Counted from the first letter of the stretch, positions 50,735-60,948 are shown. The stretch is DNA of 64,000 nucleotides from Anaerocolumna sp. AGMB13025 (GCF_029689925.1 NZ_CP121445.1:120001-184000); one strand, 5' to 3'. A program made the numbers and translations. The notes: generated by a model not told the origin, from the sequence alone.

Positions 50735-53416
50735 ATGGAAAAGTCTATTAACGAAGCATTAAATAATAAAAACGGGAATTATCTGATGCCCTTTCTCTGG
50801 GTCCGTGGTGAGGAAGAAGCTATACTTCGTGAGGAAATTCGGAAAATCTATGAGTGTGGAATTTATGCCTTCTGCGTAGAGGGAAGGCCTCACCCGGACT
50901 ACTGTGGTAAACAGTGGTGGGAGGACTTAAAAATAATTTTCGACGAAGCAAAAAAGTATGGCATGAAAGTGTGGATTCTTGATGATGCCCATTTCCCCAC
51001 CGGCTATGCCAACGGTATTATTGCAAAAAAGTATCCGGGAAAAAGCAAGCAGTATTTAAAAATACAGGCTACAGAAGTGGCTGGACCGTTGAACGGAGTT
51101 ACCTTTGATACAAAAATCCTTCTGAATCTGCCGATACCCCCTAATCCTATGAGTGCTTTTTTAGAGGGCGGTCTTTTAAAGCCGGAACTGCCAAAGGACG
51201 ATTCTGTCTATGGGGTAATTGCCTGCAGGGTAGAAAAAAGCGGTAACATGAGTAATCCCATCGACCTGACGTCAAATCTTAAGGACGGTATTTTGCATTG
51301 GGATGTCCCTGCCGGTATGTGGAAACTGTATGTTATTCTATTGACCCGTCAGGGCGGCGGCCGTCTGTCTTATATCAACATGCTGGACCGGGATTCCGCC
51401 CATCTGCAGATTGAAGCAGTATATGAGGAACATTTTAAGCATATCGGAGAAGAATTCGGTAAAACCCTGGCAGGATTCTTTTCTGACGAAGCCGAGATTG
51501 GAAACTCCGCCGGTTATAACTTTAATGATAAGCTGGGACAAGGTCCAAAAGCACTTCCCTATTCAAATGAACTAGGTGAAATGCTTCGCAATACGTATGG
51601 ACCTGACTGGAAGAAACAACTGCCCTCCCTCTGGTTTCCCATGGAGGAGGAGAAACAGTGCGCGGCCTTTTGCTATGCTTATATGGACAGTATTACTAAA
51701 CTAATCTCTCGTAATTTTTCAGAAGCTCTGGGGGAATGGTGTAGAAAGCACGGTGTTGAATATATTGGTCACGTTCTGGAAGATAACAACTCCCACAGCC
51801 GCCTGGGGTGCGGTATGGGTCATTACTTCCGGGCTTTAAGCGGTCAGCATATGGCAGGGATTGACGATATTGGGAACCAGGTTATATTTGGCGGTGAAAG
51901 CAGCTTAAGAGAGGGTGGTATTGCTCCGGGCGACGGAGAATTCTATCACTATGCCCTGGGCAAACTGGGTTCTTCCCATGCACATATAGACAGTAAAAAG
52001 AAGGGACGTACCATGTGCGAGATCTTCGGCGCTTATGGCTGGGAGGAGGGCACCCGCCTGATGAAGTATCTGGCGGATCATTTTCTTGTACGGGGAGTCA
52101 ACAACTTTGTCTTCCATGCATTTTCACCGAAGTTCCCGGATACGGACTGTCCGCCTCATTTTTATGCCCGTGGGCATAATCCGATGTACCGGCCCATGGG
52201 TCTGTTATCCAGGTACATGAACCGCGCCTGCCACGTGTTCTCAGGGGGCAGACAGCAGGTAAAGGTTGCAGTTTTATATCACGGTGAGGCAGACTGGATG
52301 GGAAATACCATGCTGATGCAAAAGCCCGCCAGACAGCTATTGGAACACCAGATTGACTTTGATTTTGTACCGTGTGATCTATGGACAGCAGAAAATCCCT
52401 ATCATAGCTCTTTTGTTGCGGGTGTTCTTATCTCAGGTTCTGCAAAGTATCAGGCCCTGGTCATTCCCCAGTGCGATTATCTGCCTGTTGATGTAGGACG
52501 CTTTATTGCAAAAGCAGTACCGGAGGGTTTTTTCGTTTATTTTATGAATGCGCTTCCAAAGGCAGTGATCGGCGCTGAGGCAGAAGAGGAGGAAGTGATT
52601 CTGGCAGCCCTAAAGACCTGTAGGATCGTGCAGCTTGACCAAATCGCTGACGTACTGACGAAAGAGGGTTTGGCAGAGGTTACCTTATCCCATCCCTTTC
52701 CCATGCTTCGATATCTTCATTATCAAAAGTCCGGACATATTTATATGTTCAGCAATGAAGACCCTTCTGAAACGTTTTGCGGTTGTGTGACAGTACCGGC
52801 AGCAGGAATTCCGGTGGTCTATGATGCCTATCACAATACCTTGCATACCGTTAAATTTACAGCAGAGCCTGGTAAGTGTCGTATGGAGCTGTCACTGGCT
52901 CCTTATCAGTCGGTGATTATCAGCATGGAGCGAGAAATTACAGAGCAGGAAATTACAGAGATGGCAGCACCAAGGATTATCACCCTGCCCCAGAGACAGG
53001 AAATTACCGGTCCTTATAAGGTATCTTATGCCAGAGCAAAGAATTATCCTGAGTTTACGGATACTGAGATCTGTAAGGAGTTGATTAATATTTCCGAACT
53101 GCATCCTGACTTTAGCGGTACAATACGTTATGAAACGGCAGTTAGGTTAAAGGAAGTACCGGATAACGCAAGAATCAATCTTTTAGATGCCCATGAATTT
53201 GCAGAAGTTTGGTTAAATGGGGTACTCCTTGGCAGCGAGATTTGTCCTCCTTATGAGTTTGATTGCGGTAAGACCTTAAAGACAGGTGAGAACCAGCTGG
53301 TTATTGAAGTTTCAAATACACTGGCCCATGAAATTAAGTCCGGTATCAGTTTCTTTGGCGGGTTTCAGGTAACTGCACCTTCGGGGCTTTTAAAAAATCC
53401 AGTGTTAGAATTTTGA
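50735..53416 (+). CDS. GH106-like glycoside hydrolase
   Basis: This 893-residue protein lacks a signal peptide, so it acts on imported sugars. The N-terminal half has the TIM-barrel-like pattern of GH106/PF17132 (YECGIYAFCVEGRPHPDY, WWEDLKIIFDEAKKYGMKVW, DDAHFPTGYANG). Residues about 780-885 form a GH2-type sugar-binding sandwich (AEVWLNGVLLG, TGENQLVIEVSN). GH106 enzymes remove alpha-L-rhamnose; relatives with other specificity exist, and in a xyloglucan locus another side-chain glycosidase is possible. The start MEKSIN follows AAGGAG. The gene lies 45 bases after the permease in the same operon. Confidence 0.7.
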   Translation: MEKSINEALNNKNGNYLMPFLWVRGEEEAILREEIRKIYECGIYAFCVEGRPHPDYCGKQWWEDLKIIFDEAKKYGMKVWILDDAHFPTGYANGIIAKKYPGKSKQYLKIQATEVAGPLNGVTFDTKILLNLPIPPNPMSAFLEGGLLKPELPKDDSVYGVIACRVEKSGNMSNPIDLTSNLKDGILHWDVPAGMWKLYVILLTRQGGGRLSYINMLDRDSAHLQIEAVYEEHFKHIGEEFGKTLAGFFSDEAEIGNSAGYNFNDKLGQGPKALPYSNELGEMLRNTYGPDWKKQLPSLWFPMEEEKQCAAFCYAYMDSITKLISRNFSEALGEWCRKHGVEYIGHVLEDNNSHSRLGCGMGHYFRALSGQHMAGIDDIGNQVIFGGESSLREGGIAPGDGEFYHYALGKLGSSHAHIDSKKKGRTMCEIFGAYGWEEGTRLMKYLADHFLVRGVNNFVFHAFSPKFPDTDCPPHFYARGHNPMYRPMGLLSRYMNRACHVFSGGRQQVKVAVLYHGEADWMGNTMLMQKPARQLLEHQIDFDFVPCDLWTAENPYHSSFVAGVLISGSAKYQALVIPQCDYLPVDVGRFIAKAVPEGFFVYFMNALPKAVIGAEAEEEEVILAALKTCRIVQLDQIADVLTKEGLAEVTLSHPFPMLRYLHYQKSGHIYMFSNEDPSETFCGCVTVPAAGIPVVYDAYHNTLHTVKFTAEPGKCRMELSLAPYQSVIISMEREITEQEITEMAAPRIITLPQRQEITGPYKVSYARAKNYPEFTDTEICKELINISELHPDFSGTIRYETAVRLKEVPDNARINLLDAHEFAEVWLNGVLLGSEICPPYEFDCGKTLKTGENQLVIEVSNTLAHEIKSGISFFGGFQVTAPSGLLKNPVLEF

Positions 53417-53444
53417 GCTAAATCCTGTAAAATTAATGAAAGAA

Positions 53445-53750
53445 TCAAAGAAAGAATTAATCAAAAGAGATACAATTAAAGAAAGATGCAATCAAAGAAA
53501 GATACAATTAAAGAAAGATGCAATCAAAGAAAGATACAATTAAAGAAAGATGCAATCAAAGAAAGATGCATTAAAGAAAGATGCAATTAAAGAAAGAATT
53601 AAAGAAAGATACAATCAAAGATAGATGCAATCAAAGAAAGATGCAATTAAAGAAAGATGCAATCAAAGAAAGATACAATCAAAGATAGATGCAATCATAG
53701 AAAGTGAAATTATAGAAAGTGAAATCATTGAAAGTGAATCATAGAAGTGT
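53445..53750 (+). repeat. 16-base tandem repeat array in an intercistronic gap
   Basis: About 18 imperfect copies of CAATCAAAGAAAGATA (with T/C and A/G variants) lie between the GH106-like and GH39 genes. The plus strand is almost pure A, G and short T/C interruptions, giving strong strand bias. Some units are shortened, so the phase slips. No open frame spans the array. The rest of 53417-53837 holds only the ribosome site GATAGGAG for the next gene. Confidence 0.9.
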
Positions 53751-53837
53751 AAACAAAAAATGGGTTTTTACAAGAGACAGGGTAAACAGCTTAAATCTGA
53801 CTAAGTAGGTACGCAAGTAAGTACAGATAGGAGTAAA

Positions 53838-55292
53838 ATGGTAAACTTTAAGATTGATAATAATATAAAAACAGACTTTCCCCATTACTGGGAACTGTGT
53901 GTCGGCAGCTGTCATGCATATACTGCATTAAGAGAGGATTACAGAAAGCAGTTAAAAAAGGCCCATGAAGAATTGGGATTTCAATATGTGAGATTCCATG
54001 GGCTATTAGATGATGATATGTGTGTGCTGGTTATGAAAAAAGACTTTATGGGCAATGAACTGGGCTTAGTTTATAATTTTGTAAACATAGATAATATCTG
54101 TGACTTTCTGTTAAGCATTGGAATGAAACCTTTTCTTGAGCTGGGATTTATGCCTTCTGCCTTAGCCAGTGAAGACAAAACAGTATTTCACTATAAGGGA
54201 AATATTACCCCTCCGATGGATTATCATGCCTGGGCAGAACTGATCAGAAGACTGACGGAGCATTTAATCGAAAGATACGGACTTTTGGAAGTCAGCCAGT
54301 GGTATTTTGAAGTCTGGAATGAGCCAAATCTGGCGGTATTTTTCTCAGGAACCAAGGAAGAGTATTTTAAGCTTTACGAAGTTACTGCACGGACCATCAA
54401 GGAGGTTAATAGCAGCCTCAAAGTGGGGGGACCTGCCACCTCATGTAATTCCTGGATAAAAGATACAATAGATTATTGTGAAACCAATAAAGTACCTCTG
54501 GATTTTATTTCTACTCATCATTATCCCACAGACGATCCTCTTTGGAGGTCCGGGATGGATATCACAGATTTCTTTAAATCAGGGCTTGCCGGCAAAGGGG
54601 AATACGAACGGGGTATATTAAGGAAAATGACAGAAAAGGCCAGGGAAGAAGCAGGAGAGTATCCTCTTTATTATACGGAGTGGAATACCTCAGCCATGAC
54701 TAATGCCGACCGGCATGATGAATGTTATGCCTCTGCAATGATAGCAAAAACCCTGGCTGATAATGACGGGCTTGTAAAGGGTTATTCTTACTGGACCTTT
54801 ACCGATATCTTTGAGGAAGGTTCTCAAATCCCGGGTGCTTTCCACGATGGGTTTGGACTAATGACCTATGCGGGAATCCCAAAACCGGCTTATCGGTTAT
54901 TCGAATTATTTCATGGACTTGGAAGCAAGCGGCTTAAGGTTGAAAGTGATGATAAGGACAGCACCGTGGAGCTGTTAGCTACGGAAACGGATAAGGGCCA
55001 CAGGCTTGCAGTTTACAATCATAATATCATGACAGGAGCCATTCAGGAGGAAGAGGTTACAATTCATATCCCGGGTATGGTTACCGGCAGCGAGGTAATG
55101 GTCTACCGGATTGATGAAGACCATGCCAATGCAAAAAAACTCTGGATAAAAATGGGTTCCCCGGAATATCTGAAAACAGAGGAAGTGGATAAACTTATGA
55201 CAGAATCTGAGCTGAAGGCTGAAAAACTAAGCTGTAATGATACAATTACATGTACCGTTCCACCTCATGGTGTTGTAGTGATAGATTTTTAG
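53838..55292 (+). CDS. GH39 beta-xylosidase
   Basis: This 484-residue cytoplasmic enzyme has a TIM barrel with the GH39 acid/base Glu162 in VWNEPN and nucleophile Glu281 in YYTEWNTSA, plus the N-terminal strand text FQYVRFHGLLDDDMCV. A C-terminal beta-sandwich (about 380-484) completes the fold. Length suits GH39 xylosidases such as XynB of Thermoanaerobacterium. It would remove xylose from imported xyloglucan or xylan oligomers. The ribosome site GATAGGAGTAAA lies directly before the start. Alpha-L-iduronidase, the other GH39 activity, is unlikely in this setting. Confidence 0.9.
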   Translation: MVNFKIDNNIKTDFPHYWELCVGSCHAYTALREDYRKQLKKAHEELGFQYVRFHGLLDDDMCVLVMKKDFMGNELGLVYNFVNIDNICDFLLSIGMKPFLELGFMPSALASEDKTVFHYKGNITPPMDYHAWAELIRRLTEHLIERYGLLEVSQWYFEVWNEPNLAVFFSGTKEEYFKLYEVTARTIKEVNSSLKVGGPATSCNSWIKDTIDYCETNKVPLDFISTHHYPTDDPLWRSGMDITDFFKSGLAGKGEYERGILRKMTEKAREEAGEYPLYYTEWNTSAMTNADRHDECYASAMIAKTLADNDGLVKGYSYWTFTDIFEEGSQIPGAFHDGFGLMTYAGIPKPAYRLFELFHGLGSKRLKVESDDKDSTVELLATETDKGHRLAVYNHNIMTGAIQEEEVTIHIPGMVTGSEVMVYRIDEDHANAKKLWIKMGSPEYLKTEEVDKLMTESELKAEKLSCNDTITCTVPPHGVVVIDF

Positions 55293-55396
55293 TTTACAGA
55301 TAGTGCCTCCTCAGAATGGTTTCGATGAAGTTCGTCCTCCATTGTTTGAGATACCGCAGAAGTGGCAGCATGACGGGAAGGTTGAGAAATATAAGC

Positions 55397-55543
55397 AGGT
55401 AATTGCGAAACACAAATATTGTATTTCTATATCCTACAAATAATACTTTTTTCAGCGCTGAATCTTGCCAATAGGGCAACTGAAGCTAGAAACAAGTTTA
55501 TTTGCAGGATATATTCAAAAAATCATATCGTTTCGCAATTGCC
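55397..55543 (+). repeat. Imperfect long inverted repeat
   Basis: AGGTAATTGCGAAAC near 55397 and its complement GTTTCGCAATTGCCT near 55529 form the outer stem; TATATCCTACAAATAA pairs inside with TTATTTGCAGGATATA. The loop carries no gene. It lies in the 334-base gap after the GH39 gene, directly before a part-copy of the structured repeat. Confidence 0.7.
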
Positions 55544-55554
55544 TGAAAATATAA

Positions 55555-55622
55555 GAATGGAAAGGATACCACGATACGATTCATTCAAACTGCATACTGA
55601 TGGCAGTATCGTAAGGGGTGTA
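55555..55622 (+). repeat. Diverged single copy of the structured repeat, locus C
   Basis: The conserved landmarks are present in order: GAAAGGATACCAC, GATTCATTC, GATGGCAGTATCG, and the ending GGGGTGTAAA three bases before the next start codon. The GATATGC side of the usual hairpin is lost. It supplies the GGGGTG that serves as ribosome site. Confidence 0.7.
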
Positions 55623-55626
55623 AAAT

Positions 55627-57141
55627 ATGAATGAAGTAATTTACAATAAAACAGTAGAAAAATGGGGCTGCTTTGAAGCCTCTATCCCGGGCAGGACAGA
55701 GGGTAATCCCTTTAGGGATTATACCGTTATGGGATGTTTTGAAGCAAATAGTGAAACTATTACGGTACATGGTTTTTATGATGGAAATGGATGCTATAAA
55801 GTGCGTTTTATGCCGTCTTATACGGAAGTTTATCATTTTAAAATATGGGGATCTTTCTCTGAACAGATTTATACGGGAGAATTTAAGGGGACAGAACCAT
55901 TAGAGAAGAATCATGGACCGGTGCGGGTCAAAGATAAAATTAAGTTTGCATATGAGGATGGAACGCCCTATTTAAGCCTTGGTACCACTTGTTATGCCTG
56001 GGCATTTCAAAAAGAATCGCTGCGCCAGGATACACTGGCTACTTTAAAAAACGCACCATTTAACAAAATCCGTTTCTGTGTTTTTCCAAAACATTATATT
56101 TATAATTTACACGAGCCGGTTTCTTATCCTTATGAAGGTACGCCCTGTGATTCCAGCAATCTTACGGAAGAGAATTTTGTCCTGTTTGGAGAAGGTGCCA
56201 TTGATCCATCAAATAACTGGGACTTTTCCCGTTTTCAGGTAGAACATTTTGCCCTTTTGGAAGATTGTATTAGGAAACTTATGGAACTGGGAATAGAAGC
56301 GGATCTTATCCTTTTGCATCCCTATGACCGCTGGGGATTTTCTAAAATGGGACTGGAGAATGAAAATTATTACCTTAAATATGTTGTTTCAAGGTTTGCG
56401 GCTTACCGGAATGTCTGGTGGTCATTGGCAAATGAATATGACTTGTTTTTTGGTAAACCGGTAAGTGATTGGGAAAAAAATGCCGGTATTCTCTGTGATT
56501 ATGATCCCTATGTGCATTTGCGTTCCATTCATAACTGTTTTCAGTTTTATGATTTTCACCAGAACTGGATTACCCATTGCAGCATACAGCGTACCGAGCT
56601 TTACCGCACCGCTGAGCTGACGGACCAATGGCTTAGGGAATATCAAAAGCCCGTGGTTTTGGATGAAATATGCTATGAAGGAAACATAAATTATGCCTGG
56701 GGAAATATAAACGGAGAAGAAATGACACGAAGATTCTGGCAGGCTGTGCTACGAGGCGGTCATCCGGGTCATGGTGAAACCTATCTTGGACATAATGATA
56801 TTCTATGGTGGTCACATGGTGGAAAACTATATGGTGAAAGTACAGAAAGAATCCGGTTCCTCTCTGATATTATGAAGGAGGCAGACGGAGAAACGTTTAC
56901 TTATCAGGAAATGGAATGGGATGAAACGGTGGGAACTGCTAAGGGGTGTTCGGTTCACTATTATGACCGTTTCAGACCTTCTTTCCGGGATTTTAAATTA
57001 GAAGCAGATAAAAAGTATCTGGTTGAGGTTATTGATACCTGGAATATGACGGTTACTTTTATAGGCAGATTTCAAGGGAAATTCCGTATACCATTGCCAG
57101 GGCGGGAGTTTATGGCAATCCGCATAAAAGAATGTGAGTAA
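55627..57141 (+). CDS. DUF5060 / apiosidase-like glycoside hydrolase
   Basis: This 504-residue protein without a signal peptide has three parts. There is an N-terminal DUF5060 sandwich (WGCFEASIPGRTEGNPFRDY, about 10-85). A central TIM barrel (PF13204, apiosidase-like) starts with YLSLGTTCYAWAFQ and carries WWSLANEYDLF, with Glu as likely acid/base, and VVLDEICYEGN, with the second Glu. A short C-terminal DUF5605-like sandwich completes it. Characterised relatives act on apiose-containing pectin or related side chains; the substrate in this locus is unknown. The ribosome site is the weak GGGGTG provided by the repeat upstream. It shares the operon direction of the GH39 gene. Confidence 0.78.
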   Translation: MNEVIYNKTVEKWGCFEASIPGRTEGNPFRDYTVMGCFEANSETITVHGFYDGNGCYKVRFMPSYTEVYHFKIWGSFSEQIYTGEFKGTEPLEKNHGPVRVKDKIKFAYEDGTPYLSLGTTCYAWAFQKESLRQDTLATLKNAPFNKIRFCVFPKHYIYNLHEPVSYPYEGTPCDSSNLTEENFVLFGEGAIDPSNNWDFSRFQVEHFALLEDCIRKLMELGIEADLILLHPYDRWGFSKMGLENENYYLKYVVSRFAAYRNVWWSLANEYDLFFGKPVSDWEKNAGILCDYDPYVHLRSIHNCFQFYDFHQNWITHCSIQRTELYRTAELTDQWLREYQKPVVLDEICYEGNINYAWGNINGEEMTRRFWQAVLRGGHPGHGETYLGHNDILWWSHGGKLYGESTERIRFLSDIMKEADGETFTYQEMEWDETVGTAKGCSVHYYDRFRPSFRDFKLEADKKYLVEVIDTWNMTVTFIGRFQGKFRIPLPGREFMAIRIKECE

Positions 57142-57173
57142 GTATTTTTTCACTGACATATAAACACTTAAAA

Positions 57174-57262
57174 GTGCTGCTGCAAATCCGCAGGATATAA
57201 ATCTGGGTTAGAATCTTTATTCTCTTCCAGGTAATTTATTCTTTGGATTTTGCAGTGGCATT
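57174..57262 (+). repeat. Hairpin element related to that at 15.2-15.4 kb
   Basis: GTGCTGCTGCAAATCC pairs with GGATTTTGCAGTGGCAT; CTGG/CCAG and AGAAT/ATTCT pair inside. The 3' half (57219-57259) matches 15354-15395 with about five differences. It lies shortly after the DUF5060 gene and may end its transcript, although no strong T run follows. Confidence 0.75.
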
Positions 57263-57310
57263 TTGTTAAAAATAACCATTTTTATAACCATTATCTGTGA
57301 AACATCATTA

Positions 57311-57339
57311 TTGACAAGCCTCCTATCTATAGGTAGTAT
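57311..57339 (+). promoter_or_regulatory. Promoter of the GH74 gene
   Basis: TTGACA and TAGTAT are 17 bases apart, with the dyad CTATCTATAG in the spacer. A 380-base leader follows before the GH74 start. The leader contains AGGGAGG at 57602 before a five-codon frame (MVLYR), which may be chance. No other gene is seen in 57263-57717. Confidence 0.55.
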
Positions 57340-57717
57340 AAAGTTACATCATTGTAAATATATAACATATTCTGACATCAACTCTGTTTTTACTTACTCT
57401 CTCCTTCGCACATGCTCCGTTAAAATCACTAATTTACCCGGAGCTTATCAACGCTTACATGATTTCCCGGCTAATATTACTACTGCATGATTCATCGAAT
57501 GAAACCATCAAAAACAACAGGCTAATACCCAGATAATTCTGTGCATAATGGCACGCCATTTTATATAAATACTTGGTATTTACTTTTGATATAAAAAAGA
57601 AGGGAGGTCAGTAGAATATATGGTCTTATATCGGTAATAGCCATTATACAAATAATGCGGTGAGTATTAATTAAGAAATGTCCCTGGTTAGGGATATTCA
57701 GAAAAGAGGGTAAAAGA

Positions 57718-60700
57718 ATGAAAGGAAAACTAAGAATAACCATTGGTTTATTAACGGCAGCGGCTATGATAATTACCTCAGCTGCAGCACTTATGGTTCC
57801 GACAGCTGTTTCGGCAGAAGTAACCAGTGAAGCTTACAACTGGAAGAATGTACAGATTGGCGGAGGCGGATATGTAGATAATGTAATCTTTAATCCCGGG
57901 GAAAAGGATTTAATCTATGCCAGAACCGACATGGGCGGGGCATATAGGTGGAATCCTTCTACCGGAAAATGGATACCCCTCATGGATACCATCGGTTTTG
58001 ATGACTGGAATAACTTAGGCTGTGACAGTCTTGCAGTAGATCCAGTGGATACCAACCGTGTATACATAGCGGCAGGAACATATACTAATAATTGGGCAGT
58101 TGCAAATGGCTGTATCCTGCGTTCCACAGACAAGGGAGATACCTGGGAGGTAACAAATCTGCCTTTTAAGTGTGGTGCCAATATGATGGGCCGGTCCATG
58201 GGAGAACGCCTTGTGGTGGATCCAAACAGCAATAATGTTCTTTATATGGGAACCCGAAACGGAAACGGCTTGTGGAAAAGCACGGATTATGGTGTAACCT
58301 GGAGTAAGGTAAGTACCTTTACAGAGGTCGGCAATATTGTACCTACAGATTTAGATCCTACAGTTTATGATAATACAATTACCGGTGTGGTATGGGTTAC
58401 GTTTGATCCTGCTTCCAGCACAGCCGGTACACCTTGTAATAAAATTTATGTTGGGGTAGTCAATAAGGCAAAGAACGGCGAGGCACCTAAGAATACCGTA
58501 TTTTATACTGCCAATGGCGGCCTTACCTGGAGTGCAGTGGCCGGACAGCCAAAAGACGGCTATTTCCCTCACCATGGAGTATTGTCATCCGAAGGTATTC
58601 TGTATATACCTTACAGCAACGGTGTAGGACCCTATGACGGATCGAAAGGGGACGTCTGGAAATACAATACAGGCACTGGTGTATGGACCAAGATTAGTCC
58701 GGTTCCCTCCTCCAGTGAAGACAATTATTATGGATATGGCGGACTCTCTGTGGACGCACAGGATCCGGATACTTTAATTGTTACGACCTTAAATAGCTGG
58801 TGGCCCGATGCCAATATCTTCCGTTCCAGAGACGGAGGTGCTACCTGGACCAGATTCTGGGACTGGAATGGATATCCGGACCGTACAATTCGGTTTAAAC
58901 AGGATATTTCTGTCTCACCCTGGCTTACCTTCGGTAAACAATATATTCCGCCGGATGCCATTCCCAAAATGGGCTGGATGATGGGTAATATAGCAATTGA
59001 TCCGTTTAATTCAGACCGTATGATGTATGGAACCGGAGCAACCGTATATGGAACGGACAACCTTACAGCAATTGATTCCGGCGGTTTAGTAAATATCTCT
59101 GTAAAATCGGTAGGAATCGAACAGACAGCAGTACTTTCCCTGATAAGTCCGGACAGCGGTACAGCTCATTTAGTCAGCGGACTTGGTGATCTTTGCGGTT
59201 TTGTACATACGGATTTAACAAAAATACCAGCCATGATGATGATAACTCCTAATTTTACCTCTACTACCAGCATGGATTTCGCACAGCTGAATCCAACCAG
59301 GTATGTAAGGGTGGGAAATACAGATGCCGGGACAAACCCCAGAATCGGTATCTCCTATGACTCCGGCAATAACTGGTCTGCCGGTACCAACTCCTGGTCT
59401 TCAAATAGTTCTGATACGACGGAAGGTGGAAAAGTAGCGATGTCCGCTGACGGCAATACCATTGTTTGGGCCCCCGCAGGAAAAGCACCTTCCTATTCCA
59501 CTACCTCAGGAAGTTCCTGGACAGCCTGTGCAGGTCTGCCGGTAAATGCCTTTGTTGCTTCCGACCGTGTGAATTCCAATAAGTTCTATGGCTACTCAGG
59601 AGGGACTTTCTATGTAAGTACCAATAAGGGAGCTACCTTCACAGCTACTGCCACCGGACTTCCAGATCCGTCCTCCAGCCCGTCCCCTGAGACAACTCCG
59701 GTTAACTTTAAGGCAATGCCTGGCATTGAAGGTGATATCTGGCTTGCAGGGGGAAGTGAAGGTTATGATTATGGTTTGTGGCATTCCACCAATTCCGGAG
59801 CTACCTTTACAAGACTTGACAATGTGGAAGAAGCAGATGTTGTCGGCTTTGGTATGGCTGCCCCGGGTGCAGACTATATGGCACTTTATATCTGTGCGCA
59901 GATTGATGGGGTAAGAGGAATCTTCCGCTCCACAGATGCAGGAGGAAGCTGGGTAAGAATCAACGATGACAGCCACCAATACGGAAGAATTAACATGTGC
60001 ATAACCGGTGATCCCAGAATATTCGGGCGTGTCTATGTCGGAACCAACGGAAGGGGTATTATCTATGGTGATACCACCACAACACCTACCGTTACACCTA
60101 CACCCACGGCAACGCCCACACCTACCGTAACCCCCACGCCTACGGCAACACCAACACCTACCGTAACGCCTACGGTCACACCGACAGTTTCTCCCACACC
60201 GACAAATTCGGCCTCTATTTCACCCCAGACGGCTGCATTTGATAAAAATACTACCCTGCAGGCGGATATTACCGTAACGCTTACACCTAACGGCAATACC
60301 CTGAGTGCAATAAAAAATGGTTCAAAAACCCTTACGGCAGGAACAGACTATACGATATCCGGTAATACGGTGATCATTAAGAAAGCCTATTTATCTAGCC
60401 TGTCTGTAGGCAGCGCCAGTCTGACCTTTGACTTTAGCGGTGGAACTGACCCGGTATTAAGCCTTGTAATTTCAGATAGCACCGGCAGCGGCAGCAGTGG
60501 ATTGACGGTTCAGATGTATAATAACCCACTTACTGCCAGTACCCAGAGCATAGCTCCCCAGTTTAAGCTGATCAATAACGGAACCAGCCCCATCAGTCTG
60601 GAAGGTTTAAAGCTGAGATATTACTATACTGATGACGGTGCGGTATCACAGAACTTCTGGTGTGACTGGTCCTCTGTGGGTGCTGTTAATGTTACCGGGG

Positions 60701-60948
60701 CATTTGTAGATATGACTTCTGTTAAGACCACGGCAGACTGTTATCTTGAAATTACTATTTCTGCCGGTGCAGGAAGCCTGTCCCCCGGCTCCAGCGCATT
60801 TATACAGACCAGATTCTCAAAGTCTGACTGGAGTAACTATACCCAGACCAATGATTATTCCTTCAATTCCAGTGGTACGTCCTATGGGGATTGGAGTAAG
60901 GTAACGGCTTATAGGAATGGCAGCCTGATCTGGGGAATTGAGCCGTAA
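57718..60948 (+). CDS. Secreted GH74 xyloglucanase with X2 and CBM3 modules
   Basis: This 1076-residue enzyme has a signal peptide cleaved near residue 33 (AVSA-EV). The GH74 double propeller (about 36-780) has both catalytic Asp residues: Asp71 in ARTDMGG and Asp578 in MSADGNTIVW. A Thr/Pro linker of PTPTATPTPTVT type (785-830) leads to an X2 domain (831-920) and a C-terminal CBM3 (925-1076) for cellulose binding. GH74 enzymes cut the xyloglucan backbone outside the cell. The oligomers would then enter by the upstream transporter and be trimmed by GH39 and the other enzymes. No dockerin is present, so it is a free enzyme. Ribosome site GAGGG. Confidence 0.95.
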   Translation: MKGKLRITIGLLTAAAMIITSAAALMVPTAVSAEVTSEAYNWKNVQIGGGGYVDNVIFNPGEKDLIYARTDMGGAYRWNPSTGKWIPLMDTIGFDDWNNLGCDSLAVDPVDTNRVYIAAGTYTNNWAVANGCILRSTDKGDTWEVTNLPFKCGANMMGRSMGERLVVDPNSNNVLYMGTRNGNGLWKSTDYGVTWSKVSTFTEVGNIVPTDLDPTVYDNTITGVVWVTFDPASSTAGTPCNKIYVGVVNKAKNGEAPKNTVFYTANGGLTWSAVAGQPKDGYFPHHGVLSSEGILYIPYSNGVGPYDGSKGDVWKYNTGTGVWTKISPVPSSSEDNYYGYGGLSVDAQDPDTLIVTTLNSWWPDANIFRSRDGGATWTRFWDWNGYPDRTIRFKQDISVSPWLTFGKQYIPPDAIPKMGWMMGNIAIDPFNSDRMMYGTGATVYGTDNLTAIDSGGLVNISVKSVGIEQTAVLSLISPDSGTAHLVSGLGDLCGFVHTDLTKIPAMMMITPNFTSTTSMDFAQLNPTRYVRVGNTDAGTNPRIGISYDSGNNWSAGTNSWSSNSSDTTEGGKVAMSADGNTIVWAPAGKAPSYSTTSGSSWTACAGLPVNAFVASDRVNSNKFYGYSGGTFYVSTNKGATFTATATGLPDPSSSPSPETTPVNFKAMPGIEGDIWLAGGSEGYDYGLWHSTNSGATFTRLDNVEEADVVGFGMAAPGADYMALYICAQIDGVRGIFRSTDAGGSWVRINDDSHQYGRINMCITGDPRIFGRVYVGTNGRGIIYGDTTTTPTVTPTPTATPTPTVTPTPTATPTPTVTPTVTPTVSPTPTNSASISPQTAAFDKNTTLQADITVTLTPNGNTLSAIKNGSKTLTAGTDYTISGNTVIIKKAYLSSLSVGSASLTFDFSGGTDPVLSLVISDSTGSGSSGLTVQMYNNPLTASTQSIAPQFKLINNGTSPISLEGLKLRYYYTDDGAVSQNFWCDWSSVGAVNVTGAFVDMTSVKTTADCYLEITISAGAGSLSPGSSAFIQTRFSKSDWSNYTQTNDYSFNSSGTSYGDWSKVTAYRNGSLIWGIEP

